64,000 nucleotides of DNA from the NCBI GenBank assembly GCA_000526435.1, contig JAGB01000001.1:558001-622000 (forward strand), read 5' to 3'. Positions within the stretch are counted from its first letter, which is position 1; the number at the start of each line of letters is the position of its first letter. The DNA comes from Caldicoprobacter oshimai DSM 21659 (GTDB lineage: Bacteria > Bacillota > Clostridia > Caldicoprobacterales > Caldicoprobacteraceae). The notes beneath the pieces were generated by a model. The model ran no database searches. It was given only the letters and a program-made list of their open reading frames with translations, and was not told where the DNA came from. The position numbers and the translations under genes were made by a program. Positions 46,024 through 55,674 of the stretch are shown piece after piece.

Positions 46024-47213
46024 AGAGCTTCCCCCTTATACACTATTCTCCCTTCAACCATCGTCAAATGAACGTTTATATCATCATCGAATATGACCAG
46101 GTCAGCGTCCTTGCCAACGGCGATGCTTCCTTTCCTATCATCCACCTTCATGATTCTCGCCGGCGTAGCGGTCATCATCTGAACAGCTTCCATCAAGGGC
46201 ACCTGGGCCAATTGCACCATAGTCCTGACCAATCGATCAGCAGTTGCCACGCTCCCAGCAAAGGCAGTGCGATCCGGCAGTTTTGCTACCCCCTCTTCCA
46301 CAATGACCTTCTGCCCTTCTTTTAGGCTGCCCAATATATACTCTCCCTCGGGCATCCCCGCAGCCCTCATAGAATCGGTGATCAACGCGATGTTATGCGG
46401 CCCCTTTATTTTATATATGAGCTTGAGCAGGCTGGCAGGCAGATGTGCACCGTCTGCAATTATCTCCACAGTCATCTCATCTATTAGAAAAGCGCTCTCA
46501 ATAACCCCAGCATACCGATAGGCATTAATCCTCCTCACTCCTGACATGCCAGAGTATAGATGTGTAACGTGGGTATACCCATTTTCAAATGCCTCGATCA
46601 CTTCTTCGTATATCGCATTAGAGTGCCCTATGGAGGGTAAAATGTTTCTTTCCCTTAAAAATCTGCCGAACTCCAGTGCGCCTTCAAGCTCGGGAGCCGC
46701 ACTCCAGCGCACCACATCGTCAGACCAACTCAAAATTTTCTCATACTCTTCTCTTTTGGGATTCCTAATATACTTTGGATCCTGAGCACCCCTTTGTTCC
46801 ATTGAAAAATAAGGCCCTTCCAGATGCAGGCCTAAAAAGACAGCCCCCATCTTATTGGCAGCTTTAGCTTGTTTGTATACCTCAAACGTCTCCCTCAAAT
46901 TTTCTAAGCTGCTGGTCAAAGTAGTGGGCACCATAGCGGTTGTACCATAACATGCATGCTTTCTTGCCGCTCCTAAATAAGCCTCCACGGTGCCATCCAT
47001 AAAATCATGCCCGCCACCACCGTGGGTGTGGATATCGATAAACCCTGGTGAAACATAATACCCCTTTGCATCTATGGCAATGCATTCTGAAACTGGGAGT
47101 CTGCCCCGGCTCACCTCCACAATTTTACCGTTTTCCACCAAAATGCTGCCGTTGTCAATTAAGCGATAAGGAGTAAGGATTTTTGCATTAAAAATCAATA
47201 TCCTATCCATCAT
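46020..47213 (-). CDS. nagA: N-acetylglucosamine-6-phosphate deacetylase
   Basis: A 397-residue amidohydrolase. N-terminal metal site GFIDIHTHGGGGHDFMDG, metal-binding Glu in GLHLEGPYF, HVTHLYSGMS, and catalytic Asp in ALITDSMRAAG. It deacetylates GlcNAc-6-phosphate for entry into glycolysis via NagB, which is not in the window. Next to alpha-mannosidases it suggests use of N-glycan-like or mannose/GlcNAc glycans (inference). ATG after AGAGGGG. Confidence 0.94.
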   Translation of the reverse strand: MMDRILIFNAKILTPYRLIDNGSILVENGKIVEVSRGRLPVSECIAIDAKGYYVSPGFIDIHTHGGGGHDFMDGTVEAYLGAARKHACYGTTAMVPTTLTSSLENLRETFEVYKQAKAANKMGAVFLGLHLEGPYFSMEQRGAQDPKYIRNPKREEYEKILSWSDDVVRWSAAPELEGALEFGRFLRERNILPSIGHSNAIYEEVIEAFENGYTHVTHLYSGMSGVRRINAYRYAGVIESAFLIDEMTVEIIADGAHLPASLLKLIYKIKGPHNIALITDSMRAAGMPEGEYILGSLKEGQKVIVEEGVAKLPDRTAFAGSVATADRLVRTMVQLAQVPLMEAVQMMTATPARIMKVDDRKGSIAVGKDADLVIFDDDINVHLTMVEGRIVYKGEAL

Positions 47214-47376
47214 AGCCCCTCTTCCCCCATTAAAACAGTTTGATATACACTTTTAGGTCACGTTCTTATATGTTTAAACGCAGTTTTATACTTTAAATAC
47301 ATTTTAAGGTGTTTTAAAACAAATGCATTATTTAAATTACAAAGCGAAGCCTTCACCAGGCCTATTAACACAGAGT

Positions 47377-47856
47377 CTAATAACGTACCTTTATAATATA
47401 CGGGACAATTTTATCGTCTGACATCTCAATAACCCCAGCCGTTGGCCCTGTACTCTCCCTGGGTAGAGAGACGCTTCCCGGGTTCATAAAGACAATGTCA
47501 CCCTCCCAAAAAACCTCAGGCACATGGGTATGCCCGAAAAGCACCACATCAAAGCCATTTTTTCTTGCGAAGTCCACAAGGTAGCTTGTCCCCCATTTCA
47601 CCCTATAAAGGTGCCCATGGGTTAAAAATATTCGTTTACCCTTCAGCTCAATCTCCCTTGAATAAGGAGCTTGTCCGGAAAAATCGCAATTTCCTCTGAC
47701 GTATACCACCGGCACTTCTAATGACTTTTCAAGATACGCAGCATCGGAACATAAATCTCCAAGATGGATAAGCATATCCACTTCTCCTATGTTTTTTAAA
47801 GCCCTGTCAATGGCAAACCTTTTACCATGGCTGTCGCTAATTACTCCAATCCTCAT
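47377..47856 (-). CDS. YfcE/MJ0936-type metallophosphoesterase
   Basis: A 159-residue phosphodiesterase with all binuclear-metal motifs: ISDSHG, HLGDLCSDA, RGNCD, THGHLY and GHTHVPE. It hydrolyses phosphodiesters, often tested on artificial substrates; the natural role is unclear. It follows rdgB and rph with a 155-bp gap. The ATG at 47856 has only a weak ribosome site (GGGACTAAAGT). Confidence 0.9.
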   Translation of the reverse strand: MRIGVISDSHGKRFAIDRALKNIGEVDMLIHLGDLCSDAAYLEKSLEVPVVYVRGNCDFSGQAPYSREIELKGKRIFLTHGHLYRVKWGTSYLVDFARKNGFDVVLFGHTHVPEVFWEGDIVFMNPGSVSLPRESTGPTAGVIEMSDDKIVPYIIKVRY

Positions 47857-48011
47857 ACTTTAGTCCCATCCCCGTTATCGGCAATTTTAAGGCAACGATC
47901 AATTTTGTGCATTAAACTTTCCAAGACTAAAATCGCGCGACCTCCACTTCATCCGCCTTATAACCCACCATCTCCATCACTGAATGCCGTACAGCCATTT
48001 TTTAGGCTGTG

Positions 48012-48632
48012 TTATTCATTTTTGCTAGCATCAAGATCACAACAGTTCTGTACAATCAGCTCCTTGAGCTTTCGCAAAGCTATGCCGCGGTGGCTGATCC
48101 TGTTTTTTTCCTCGGGAGTAAGCTCCGCAAATGTCTTCCCAAGGCCGTCCACAATAAAAAGCGGGTCATAGCCAAATCCCCCGCTGCCCGAGGGCTTAAA
48201 GCCTATCCTGCCATAGCACTCTCCTGTAGCCTCAAGCATCCTCCCATCGGGATAAGCCAGCACCACTACGCAGCGGAACACCGCCTGCCTCTTTTCGTAA
48301 GGTATGCCTTCCATCATCTTGAGCAGCTTAGCGTTGTTTTGCTCATCTGTGGCGTTTTCTCCCGCAAAGCGAGCCGAATACACCCCCGGCTGACCGCCCA
48401 GCGCCATGACTTCCAGCCCAGAATCATCGGCCAAAGCAGGATATCCCGTATATTTGGCAACCTCTAGCGCTTTTTTCCTCGCATTTCCTTCAAAAGAGTC
48501 CTGGTCCTCTTCTACCTTTATGTGAATGCCGGCATCTCGCAAGGATAATAATTCAAAGGGCAGGTCGCCTAGAATCTGGCGAATTTCCTGTACCTTGCCG
48601 GAATTATTGGTTGCAATGATCATCCGCCTCAT
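48012..48632 (-). CDS. rdgB: XTP/dITP diphosphatase (RdgB/HAM1)
   Basis: A 206-residue nucleotide-sanitising pyrophosphatase. N-terminal [13 protein letters not shown]; substrate loop [24 protein letters not shown]-terminal [10 protein letters not shown]. It removes non-canonical purine triphosphates. The start is the ATG at 48632, which overlaps the rph stop as ATGA and follows CAGGGAAA. The rph-rdgB pairing is widely conserved. Confidence 0.95.
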   Translation of the reverse strand: MRRMIIATNNSGKVQEIRQILGDLPFELLSLRDAGIHIKVEEDQDSFEGNARKKALEVAKYTGYPALADDSGLEVMALGGQPGVYSARFAGENATDEQNNAKLLKMMEGIPYEKRQAVFRCVVVLAYPDGRMLEATGECYGRIGFKPSGSGGFGYDPLFIVDGLGKTFAELTPEEKNRISHRGIALRKLKELIVQNCCDLDASKNE

Positions 48633-49375
48633 TTTCCCTGCCCCACCAAACAATTAAGTTCACCAAGAGCTTCCATCTGGTATTGAATTAGCTGGTTAAT
48701 TCCCTTTTGCCCCAGCTCGAGCAAAACATTCAAATCCTGCAGCGTAAAGGGCGAACCTTCAGCCGTACCCTGTATCTCCACAAGCTCGTTTTTCTCGGTC
48801 ATGACCAGATTCATGTCAACCGTTGCCACCACGTCCTCATCATAGCACAGGTCAAGCAATATCTCATCGTTTACTTTACCTATGCTCACAGCGGCAGCAT
48901 AACTGGTAACAGGGCTTTTTTCGATAAGCCCCTGATCCAGCAGAGACTTTATACAGTATACCAGCGCAACAAACCCACCGGTTATGGAAGACGTCCTGGT
49001 CCCACCATCGGCCTGGATGACATCGCAATCTATCCAAATTGTCCTTTCACCCAGCAATTCGGTATTGATGACCGAACGCAGTGCACGACCTATCAACCTT
49101 TGAATCTCCTGTGTACGGCCCTCAGGCCTACCCCGAGTAACCTCCCGTGCCTTTCTAACCTGTGTGGCAGCCGGGATCATGCCGTACTCGGCTGTAAGCC
49201 AACCTTTGCCTGTGCCCTTCAAAAACGGCGGCACCTTATCTTCAACGGTAGCGGTACATATCACCCGGGTATTACCCACTTCAATGAGAACAGAACCGCT
49301 GGCATTTTTTATGTAATTGGTGGTCATCTTAACTGGCCTTAACTCGTCATTCCTTCTTCCGTCTATCCTAGCCAT
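48629..49375 (-). CDS. rph: Ribonuclease PH
   Basis: A 248-residue phosphorolytic 3'-5' exoribonuclease that trims tRNA 3' ends. [55 protein letters not shown] and [18 protein letters not shown] are family hallmarks. Start ATG at 49375, 7 bases after AGGAGG; a TTG directly upstream is too close to it. Confidence 0.96.
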   Translation of the reverse strand: MARIDGRRNDELRPVKMTTNYIKNASGSVLIEVGNTRVICTATVEDKVPPFLKGTGKGWLTAEYGMIPAATQVRKAREVTRGRPEGRTQEIQRLIGRALRSVINTELLGERTIWIDCDVIQADGGTRTSSITGGFVALVYCIKSLLDQGLIEKSPVTSYAAAVSIGKVNDEILLDLCYDEDVVATVDMNLVMTEKNELVEIQGTAEGSPFTLQDLNVLLELGQKGINQLIQYQMEALGELNCLVGQGK

Positions 49376-49448
49376 CAAAATTCCTCCTACGTTTGTTATA
49401 TGATTTCTCTAAAGGCTATAGCGCAATCCGTCACCGGGCTGCATTTTA

Positions 49449-50459
49449 TCAATATTCGTTGGCGAAGGCAGAGACGCTTACCTCTCCTCCCTCATACTCT
49501 TTGCCCTCAACCAGTATTTTCACTTCTTCCACTCCTGGGAACTGCTTAGCCGTCATTATTATCGACTTGAGCACCAAGGGCTCGCTCTGCGGCAGCTGTG
49601 CCAGATGCCCAAACTCCTTGCTGAAGTTTATGGAGACAACGCCGTTATCTGTTTCAACCCCCAGCAATCGTGTCCCCGCGGGTATATCCATGCTTAGGCT
49701 ATCATCGCTGGGCCCATTCAAAAGCTCCTGGATGGCCGTCTCAATGGATGCGCTTTCAGCCGAGGTTACCCTGGTAACCGGCACAATGTAATCGTAAGAG
49801 GCATCGGGATTTGAATGGAAAAACACGGTAACTTTTGCGCCATCGCTGCTGGCTTTGGAGCCTGCCTCAAGGTTTACGTCCTGGGGTTCAATCGGTTTGC
49901 TCACATCGGTTCCATATTTCAGCCGGTCGACAACCTTTCCTTCAAACATGAACTGAACCCTATCAATGGAATCAAACTCGGCCAGAGTCAGCGTCACTCC
50001 CTGAACCATATTGTGTTCAGCCACCGCGTTTTCACATTCCATTGCCTCTTTGCTCAAGTCGAGCTTCGCCAGCCCATCCTTTATGGACATACCCCTTATC
50101 TGGGTACCTTCAGGAAGCAATGCTTTAAGCCCCATGGCCATGAGGTCCTGCTGTATTTCAGGGCTATCTATCGTCATCTTCAACGTAGCTTTGGCTATAC
50201 CCTCTTCCCAGGGTATTTTGCGCATTACCGGCACCAGATATCCCGCTTCATTCTGATAATATACGACAGTCTCACGCACATTTTCGTCCTCGGCATCTTC
50301 AGCATCTTCAGCGTCCTCGGTATCTCCCTCTGGCACAACATCCTGTGGCAGTTCCTCCTCAAATTCCTCTTTGGTCTTTATTGAGTTACAGCCCACCGTA
50401 AACAAAAGCATCAGGACAACAATAATTGCTATTAAGGCAGCGCTTTTACTGTTCAACAT
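49449..50459 (-). CDS. GerM-domain lipoprotein
   Basis: A 336-residue lipoprotein. The signal segment MLNSKSAALIAIIVVLMLLF is followed by a TVGC lipobox (Cys24). After an acidic linker with EDA tandem units come two GerM domains (about 65-185 and 205-330), each with a LPEGT- or IPAGT-type motif (LLPEGTQIRGM, DIPAGTRLLGV) and a segment ending in L-x-F/I-S-K-E. GerM proteins act in sporulation and spore germination in Bacillus, but are also found in non-spore stages. Start at the ATG at 50459 after a G-rich tract. Confidence 0.85.
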   Translation of the reverse strand: MLNSKSAALIAIIVVLMLLFTVGCNSIKTKEEFEEELPQDVVPEGDTEDAEDAEDAEDENVRETVVYYQNEAGYLVPVMRKIPWEEGIAKATLKMTIDSPEIQQDLMAMGLKALLPEGTQIRGMSIKDGLAKLDLSKEAMECENAVAEHNMVQGVTLTLAEFDSIDRVQFMFEGKVVDRLKYGTDVSKPIEPQDVNLEAGSKASSDGAKVTVFFHSNPDASYDYIVPVTRVTSAESASIETAIQELLNGPSDDSLSMDIPAGTRLLGVETDNGVVSINFSKEFGHLAQLPQSEPLVLKSIIMTAKQFPGVEEVKILVEGKEYEGGEVSVSAFANEY

Positions 50460-50915
50460 ACTCTCCCCCCCAACCAATCTCTTGATATTAATTATATTAG
50501 GGGGGAATTTTGAGTATGTCTTTATCGTCAAATATTTTACCACATATCCATCGGGTTTTGTATTTTTTTATGGGGTTTTGTCCAAATTTTCTTTTACCTA
50601 ACCGCTGCCACTTTTCAAATATTTTTGAAATCACAGACAAAAATGTAGTATAATTAATTATTATAGCCCGAAATCCAATAACTAAAAAATTGCCTATGGT
50701 AATTTATGGATGCGATAAATTGTTTTGATAATACAATAAATACAATAGGAGATAACAACAGTTTAAAATAACAATATAAACTGATATAATTTTAACTGGA
50801 CGATTATAGGTATTATTGAATATACAAAAAGTTAAAGAAACATATAACGTTAGCAGTTATGAAGTTATATCCGAAATAGCGAGTGGATTAAATGAAACCA
50901 GGAGAGGTAAAAGAC

Positions 50916-51819
50916 ATGATGATAACAATACAGGCTAAGCTTACTTTCCCAAGCAAGGAAGATAAGCAAATAGTGCCAGATTTAATGAGAAGATGGTCAT
51001 CCTGTATGAAGTATGCATATAACAGGCTTTTAGAAGGCTTTAGCAGAAATACAATAAAGAGAGAACTACAGGGAGTTTTTAATTTAAATTCGAGGTATGT
51101 AGATGATGCGATAATGAAGGCAACCAGCGTATTGGAGTCTTGTAAAAAAAGGGAGGAAAACCCCAGTAAAGTTATCTTTGGTGGCAGGGGCTTGTTTGAG
51201 AGGCTCAAGAAACGGCACATAAACGGTAAGGCATACGAGAAGTTAAGACAAGAGTGGCAGGAGAGAAGGAAAGGCAACCTCTACTCAAGAGGTGACAGGA
51301 GCAAGAAAGGGAATCTCAACACAAGGATTGAGATATATGAGTATACAGGTTATGGAGGTTGACCCCGCATATACATCAGTGATAGGGCTTTTAAAGTATA
51401 CGCCGCAGTATATGATAAGCAAGGACGTAGCGGCGTCGTATGTGATAGCGAGGAGAGGACTTGGACTAAAAGAGCAGATCCCGGAAGGATACATGGCAAT
51501 TGTAGAGCGTTTGGATGCTGATGAATTAGAGGAGATAAAAGGGTATGTAAAGAAAACGGTTAAGAATAAACACTTAAGGAAGAAACAATTGAGAGAGATA
51601 GAGAGGGTTAAAAAGCTTATGCCAAGCCTTGGGAGTGAGCCAGGGGAGGAATCAAGACCACTGGGTGGAACAAGTCTTGGTGCCTGTAGCGATAGCTATA
51701 AACTCTGGCGAGTTCTCAAGGTAGCGGTGGTGATGCCACTCTCTCCTGAGAGGGTATTAAGAGATGTCTCTGTCCTGAGGGGGGTATTATTCTCAGGGCA
51801 AGTGGGGAGACCCGGATAA
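50916..51819 (+). pseudogene. TnpB (IS605 OrfB) with central deletion
   Basis: N-terminal part 50916-51362: TnpB-like start ITIQAKLTFPSKEDKQIV, WSSCMKYAYNRLLEGFSR and LYSRGDRSKKGNLNTRI, preceded by AGGAGAGG. C-terminal part 51292-51819, in another frame, resumes with QVMEVDPAYTSVIG, the RuvC-III Asp region, then AASYVIARRGLG. The central region with the RuvC-I and RuvC-II catalytic acids and the zinc finger, about 200 residues, is missing and the joint is out of frame. It cannot make an active nuclease. Confidence 0.85.
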
Positions 51820-51854
51820 GGGCGTGAGTTCCTGCTTCTTGGGGCAGGGGCTAT

Positions 51855-51953
51855 GGTTGTCCCAAATACCGCCTGCTGGGGGTGGGACAACTTGAAAGGC
51901 GGTAAGAAATACCCCAGCCGTCTAAACTTGTACAGTTTTGTACAGTTTAGATG
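51855..51953 (+). ncRNA. Structured RNA at the right end of the TnpB element (omega-RNA scaffold-like)
   Basis: Stem GTTGTCCC/GGGACAAC. Its loop has TACCGCC and GCTGGGG, which can pair with downstream GGCGGTA and CCCCAGC, giving a double pseudoknot; then a 12-bp terminal hairpin. The second copy lies at 10682-10776. In TnpB systems the RNA scaffold comes from this part of the element and the guide from sequence just past the right end, here the beginning of rqcH. Whether it is still transcribed is unknown. Confidence 0.6.
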
Positions 51954-51965
51954 ACCAGGCATAAA

Positions 51966-53729
51966 ATGGCTTACGATGGTGTTCTATTGAGCTGCGTTAT
52001 CGAAGAACTGCGCAGTAAAATACTCAACAGGCGTATAGACAAAGTTTATCAGCCAGAAAAAGATGAGATTTACCTGCATATTCGCTCCCGGGATGAAGAG
52101 CTAAAGCTGCTGCTGTCTGCCAGCACCAATCATCCCCGCATTCACCTGGTAAAGTCTACCAAGCCCAATCCTTTAACGCCGCCCATGTTTTGCATGCTCT
52201 TGCGTAAGCACCTTACCGGCGGCAAAATTGTGGATATAGTTCAGCCTCAAATGGAGCGAATTGCCGAAATACTCATCGAAAGCACAAATGAACTGGGCGA
52301 CCTGGCCATAAAGAGATTAATCATCGAAATAATGGGACGGCACAGCAACATAATACTGGTAGACGAAGACGGGAAGATAATAGACAGCATAAAGCATGTA
52401 AATGAGTCAATGAGCAGGGTTCGCCAGGTACTTCCCGGCCTTGTGTACAGTCCTCCCCCAGCCCAGGATAAAAGGAATCCCCTATCAGAAACGCCGGACT
52501 CGTTCAAGGACCTTTTAAAATCCATGTCAACAAACAAGAAGGTCGAAAATGTCCTCTTGAACAATTATATGGGAATCTCTCCTACCACAGCCTTTGAAAT
52601 TGTATATCGGGCTTTGAGCGATAAAACAATGGGTATTCAGGAGCTTTCCGAACAGCAGCTGGAAGCGCTATGCCGATCGTTCATGGCTTTTTTTGATGAA
52701 GTAAAAAACAAGCAGTTCAGCCCCACCATGTTGAAGGATGAAGAGGGCTATCCCCGGGATATCTTCCCGTTTGTTTACCAGCAGTATCCTGCCTCTATGC
52801 TGGAGAGATATTCATCGGTATCTGAAATGCTGGAGGCGTTTTATTCAGAACGGGACAGGCTGGAGCGATTGCAGCAGCGTACCTCTTATCTCTCAAAGCT
52901 TCTCAAGGCCAACCTGGAGCGCTGCCAGAAAAAGCTGGCTGTGCAGATGGAAGAGCTCCAGCAGGCCAAAGAGGCCGACAAGTTCCGCCTGTGGGGTGAA
53001 CTTCTTACAGCAAACGCCCATTCCATACCAAAAGGGCTGAAGGAGGTTACTCTGGTCAACTACTATGACCCAAACGGCTCCACCGTAATCATACCCCTGG
53101 ATGAAAAGAAATCGCCCATACAGAATGCCCAGGAATACTTTAAAAAATATTCCAAGGCGAAAAATACCTTGGACAAGGTTTCCAAGCAAATAGAGGAGAG
53201 CAGAGAGGAAATAGATTATTTGGAGGCACTGCTCGAAAGCCTGGAAAAGTGCACCGAAGAGTCTGATGTGGAAGAAGTGTATCAGGAACTGGCCGAGCAG
53301 GGATACATCAAAAAGACGACAAAGGAGAAAAGGGAGGCTCCTGCCCCTTCAAAACCCCATCATTTTATCTCCTCGGATGGGTTTGATATCTTTGTCGGGA
53401 AAAACAACTACCAGAACGACCGTCTCACCCTCAAAACGGCCGGCGCCAATGATATCTGGCTTCATACCAAAAACATCCCGGGCTCCCATGTAATCATAAA
53501 AACAGGTGGGCGACCAGTCCCCGAAAATACGCTGGTGGAAGCCGCGTTGCTAGCGGCCTATTTCAGCAAAGGCAGGAATTCCAGCAACGTACCCGTGGAC
53601 TACTGCCCGCGCAAAAACGTCAAGAAGCCCAGCGGTGCAAAGCCCGGAATGGTAATATATGAAGGATACAATACCATATACGTAACGCCATCCGAGGAAA
53701 AAATACAGAGCATCAAAAAGCTAAATTGA
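51966..53729 (+). CDS. rqcH: RqcH / NFACT-family ribosome quality-control protein
   Basis: A 587-residue protein formerly called fibronectin-binding protein A. NFACT-N domain (AYDGVLLSCVIEELRSKIL), central helix-hairpin-helix and long coiled-coil (about 280-410), and C-terminal NFACT-R domain with NDIWLHTKNIPGSHVIIKT. Known homologues bind stalled 50S subunits with peptidyl-tRNA and add C-terminal alanine tails. The ATG at 51966 fits homologue starts; an in-frame ATG at 51951 lies inside the IS end. Only a weak AGG precedes the start, and the native leader has been displaced by the IS element. Confidence 0.92.
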   Translation: MAYDGVLLSCVIEELRSKILNRRIDKVYQPEKDEIYLHIRSRDEELKLLLSASTNHPRIHLVKSTKPNPLTPPMFCMLLRKHLTGGKIVDIVQPQMERIAEILIESTNELGDLAIKRLIIEIMGRHSNIILVDEDGKIIDSIKHVNESMSRVRQVLPGLVYSPPPAQDKRNPLSETPDSFKDLLKSMSTNKKVENVLLNNYMGISPTTAFEIVYRALSDKTMGIQELSEQQLEALCRSFMAFFDEVKNKQFSPTMLKDEEGYPRDIFPFVYQQYPASMLERYSSVSEMLEAFYSERDRLERLQQRTSYLSKLLKANLERCQKKLAVQMEELQQAKEADKFRLWGELLTANAHSIPKGLKEVTLVNYYDPNGSTVIIPLDEKKSPIQNAQEYFKKYSKAKNTLDKVSKQIEESREEIDYLEALLESLEKCTEESDVEEVYQELAEQGYIKKTTKEKREAPAPSKPHHFISSDGFDIFVGKNNYQNDRLTLKTAGANDIWLHTKNIPGSHVIIKTGGRPVPENTLVEAALLAAYFSKGRNSSNVPVDYCPRKNVKKPSGAKPGMVIYEGYNTIYVTPSEEKIQSIKKLN

Positions 53730-53989
53730 CTTCCATGCACCAATATTTTCCACGGCATTGCCATAAATGTAAAATGTGGCGATACCCTTGTATTCGTTTA
53801 CAGTTATCCCAGTGTAATTGTTTGGAGCCCCGTCTCGCTGTCCTTGTGTCAATTGTGCCCGCAGTCTCACAGCTTCACAGCTACTTGGCCCTTAGCCAGC
53901 TCCTCGGGTGCTGCATTCTTTACAGCTATTCCTGTGACTTCCCTATATTCCGGCTGCCCGGCTTTACAAGAGGCAATCCAGTCCTGCAT
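53721..53989 (-). pseudogene. Small ORF downstream of pyrE, frameshifted by an 8-bp duplication
   Basis: A frame starting at the ATG at 53989 inside the pyrE 3' end, 8 bases after GAGGAG, runs through [20 protein letters not shown] and hits a stop just after an 8-bp tandem duplication AGCTGTGA (about 53869-53884). In the shifted frame it continues coherently (LRAQLTQGQRDGAPNNYTGI, EYKGIATFYIYGNAVENIG) to a TAG at 53721. Removing one 8-bp unit gives exactly 87 codons. I do not recognise the family. It overlaps the ends of pyrE and, by 9 bp on the other strand, rqcH. Confidence 0.55.
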
Positions 53990-54513
53990 ATCGGGCACTC
54001 CTCAGGGGCATACGACTTGACATCCATGGATATTACCGAGTGAAACTTTACCCCAAAGTCAACGTTGCCCCCGCTTCTGTCCACTACAGCTCCAACCCCA
54101 ACTACCTCTCCGCCGCAGTTTTTCACAACCCCCATGACTTCCTTGACCGACCCGCCGGTGGTGACGACATCCTCCACCACCAACACCCTGCTCCCCTCCG
54201 GTATTTCAAATCCCCTTCTCAAGGTCATCTTGCCATCTTCTCGCTCTGCAAATATGGTCTTTATGCCAAGGCACCTGCCCATCTCATACGAAAGGATGAT
54301 GCCGCCTATAGCCGGGCCCACCACTATGTCTATGCGGTCATCCTTGAACTTATCAGCCAGCGCCCTGGTTATCTCCTCGGCGTAGCGAGGATACTGAAAC
54401 ACCTTGGCACACTGAAGATATTCTCCACTATGCCTCCCGGAGGTGAGAAGGAAGTGACCTTGAAGCAGCACCCCCGTCTCCCTAAATATCTGCAGTACCC
54501 TTTCCCTGTCCAT
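53926..54513 (-). CDS. pyrE: Orotate phosphoribosyltransferase
   Basis: A 195-residue PRPP transferase making OMP from orotate. PRPP motif [15 protein letters not shown]-terminal [16 protein letters not shown], as in clostridial PyrE. Last recognised gene of the pyr operon, about 250 bp after pyrD. ATG after AAAGGGG. A small frameshifted ORF begins inside its 3' end. Confidence 0.95.
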   Translation of the reverse strand: MDRERVLQIFRETGVLLQGHFLLTSGRHSGEYLQCAKVFQYPRYAEEITRALADKFKDDRIDIVVGPAIGGIILSYEMGRCLGIKTIFAEREDGKMTLRRGFEIPEGSRVLVVEDVVTTGGSVKEVMGVVKNCGGEVVGVGAVVDRSGGNVDFGVKFHSVISMDVKSYAPEECPICRTGLPLVKPGSRNIGKSQE

Positions 54514-54762
54514 AAATCTTTTCCCCTTTCGTTATCGTTTTGTCTTAAATTGTGCTTTTGGACTCAATTTTGATTTTACTACAAACTTAACTTGCTTAAA
54601 TATAGCTCGATAAAGAAACGCTTATGTATGGAGTTTTTTCCACGCGGCAATTGAACATCCTGTTCAAATTCCGCTAAAAATGATGTCCTATCATTTTTAA
54701 CAAAATTTTTGTCCCATCGCCAAACCCAACTTTGCCGCCAACTCCTCCGTCCGCAAAAATTA

Positions 54763-55674
54763 TTAAACCCTAAGCCCTCCTATCAGCTCGTTTACATCTC
54801 CAATGCCGTTCTGTACCATATACTCTTCCAGCTGATTGACGATGTCGATACAGGCAGTAGGAGATATAAGGTTAGCAGTACCCACCCCAACGGCGGTGGC
54901 GCCGGCTAAAAGAAATTCCACCACATCCTCGCCAGTGGTTATTCCCCCTATGCCAATAATGGGGATGCTGACCACCTGCGCAACCTCCCACACCATCCTG
55001 AGCGCGATGGGCTTTATTGCAGGCCCCGAAAGCCCCCCTACTATGTTTGCCAGTACCGGCCGGCGCTTTTTGGCATCTATGGCCATGCCCAGCACCGTGT
55101 TGATAAGGGATATGCCGTCTCCGCCGGCCTTTTCAACAGCAATGGCAATCTCCTTTATATCGGTGACATTGGGCGTCAGCTTGACCAGAACCGGCTGCTT
55201 GGCATGCGCCTTCACGCTGCGTGTGATGTCATACACCACATCGGGATGAGTGCCGAAAGCAACGCCCCCTTGCTTGACATTTGGGCACGAGATATTGAGC
55301 TCCAGAAAATGCACCGGCACATCCCTCAACTTTTCGGCCATCCTGCAGTATTCATCGATGGTATTGCCGTTTATATTTACAATGATGCGCGTGTCGTACT
55401 TGAGCAGCTCGGGAAGCTCATGCTCGATAAAATAGTCAATGCCAGGATTTTGAAGCCCCACGCTGTTCAATATGCCAGAAGGGGTTTCGGCAATCCTGGG
55501 TGGGGGATTGCCCTTCTTTGGTAAAAGCGTCAGGCCTTTGACAGCTATGCCGCCCAGCATGTTTAAATCCACGTATTCGGCATACTCCCGACCAAATCCG
55601 AAAGTACCAGAAGCAGCAATAACGGGATTTTTAAAGGAAACGCCGCATATCTCAACATCCAATCGTGGCTTCAT
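54763..55674 (-). CDS. pyrD: Dihydroorotate dehydrogenase, catalytic subunit (type 1B)
   Basis: A 303-residue FMN enzyme. N-terminal NPVIAASGTFGFG, catalytic Cys in ELNISCPNVKQGG, VKLTPNVTDI, GIGGITTGEDVVEFLLAGA. Type 1B enzymes use NAD through PyrK, encoded directly upstream and overlapping by 23 bp. It oxidises dihydroorotate to orotate. Confidence 0.96.
   Translation of the reverse strand: MKPRLDVEICGVSFKNPVIAASGTFGFGREYAEYVDLNMLGGIAVKGLTLLPKKGNPPPRIAETPSGILNSVGLQNPGIDYFIEHELPELLKYDTRIIVNINGNTIDEYCRMAEKLRDVPVHFLELNISCPNVKQGGVAFGTHPDVVYDITRSVKAHAKQPVLVKLTPNVTDIKEIAIAVEKAGGDGISLINTVLGMAIDAKKRRPVLANIVGGLSGPAIKPIALRMVWEVAQVVSIPIIGIGGITTGEDVVEFLLAGATAVGVGTANLISPTACIDIVNQLEEYMVQNGIGDVNELIGGLRV

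Larger units (their letters stand above)
50759..51953 (+). mobile_element. IS200/IS605-type element with internally deleted TnpB
   Basis: The left end is marked by CAGTTTA (50759-50765) and TAAACTG (50777-50783), a hairpin. The right end has the hairpin TCTAAACT-TGTAC/GTACAGTTTAGA (51921-51951). Between them are a tnpB pseudogene and a structured RNA segment. No tnpA. The right end sits 13-15 bases before the rqcH start codon, so insertion replaced that gene's upstream region. Confidence 0.75.

Noticed and set aside
50892-51819. An active TnpB/Cas12f-like nuclease
   Set aside because: The central catalytic region is missing and the two halves are in different frames.
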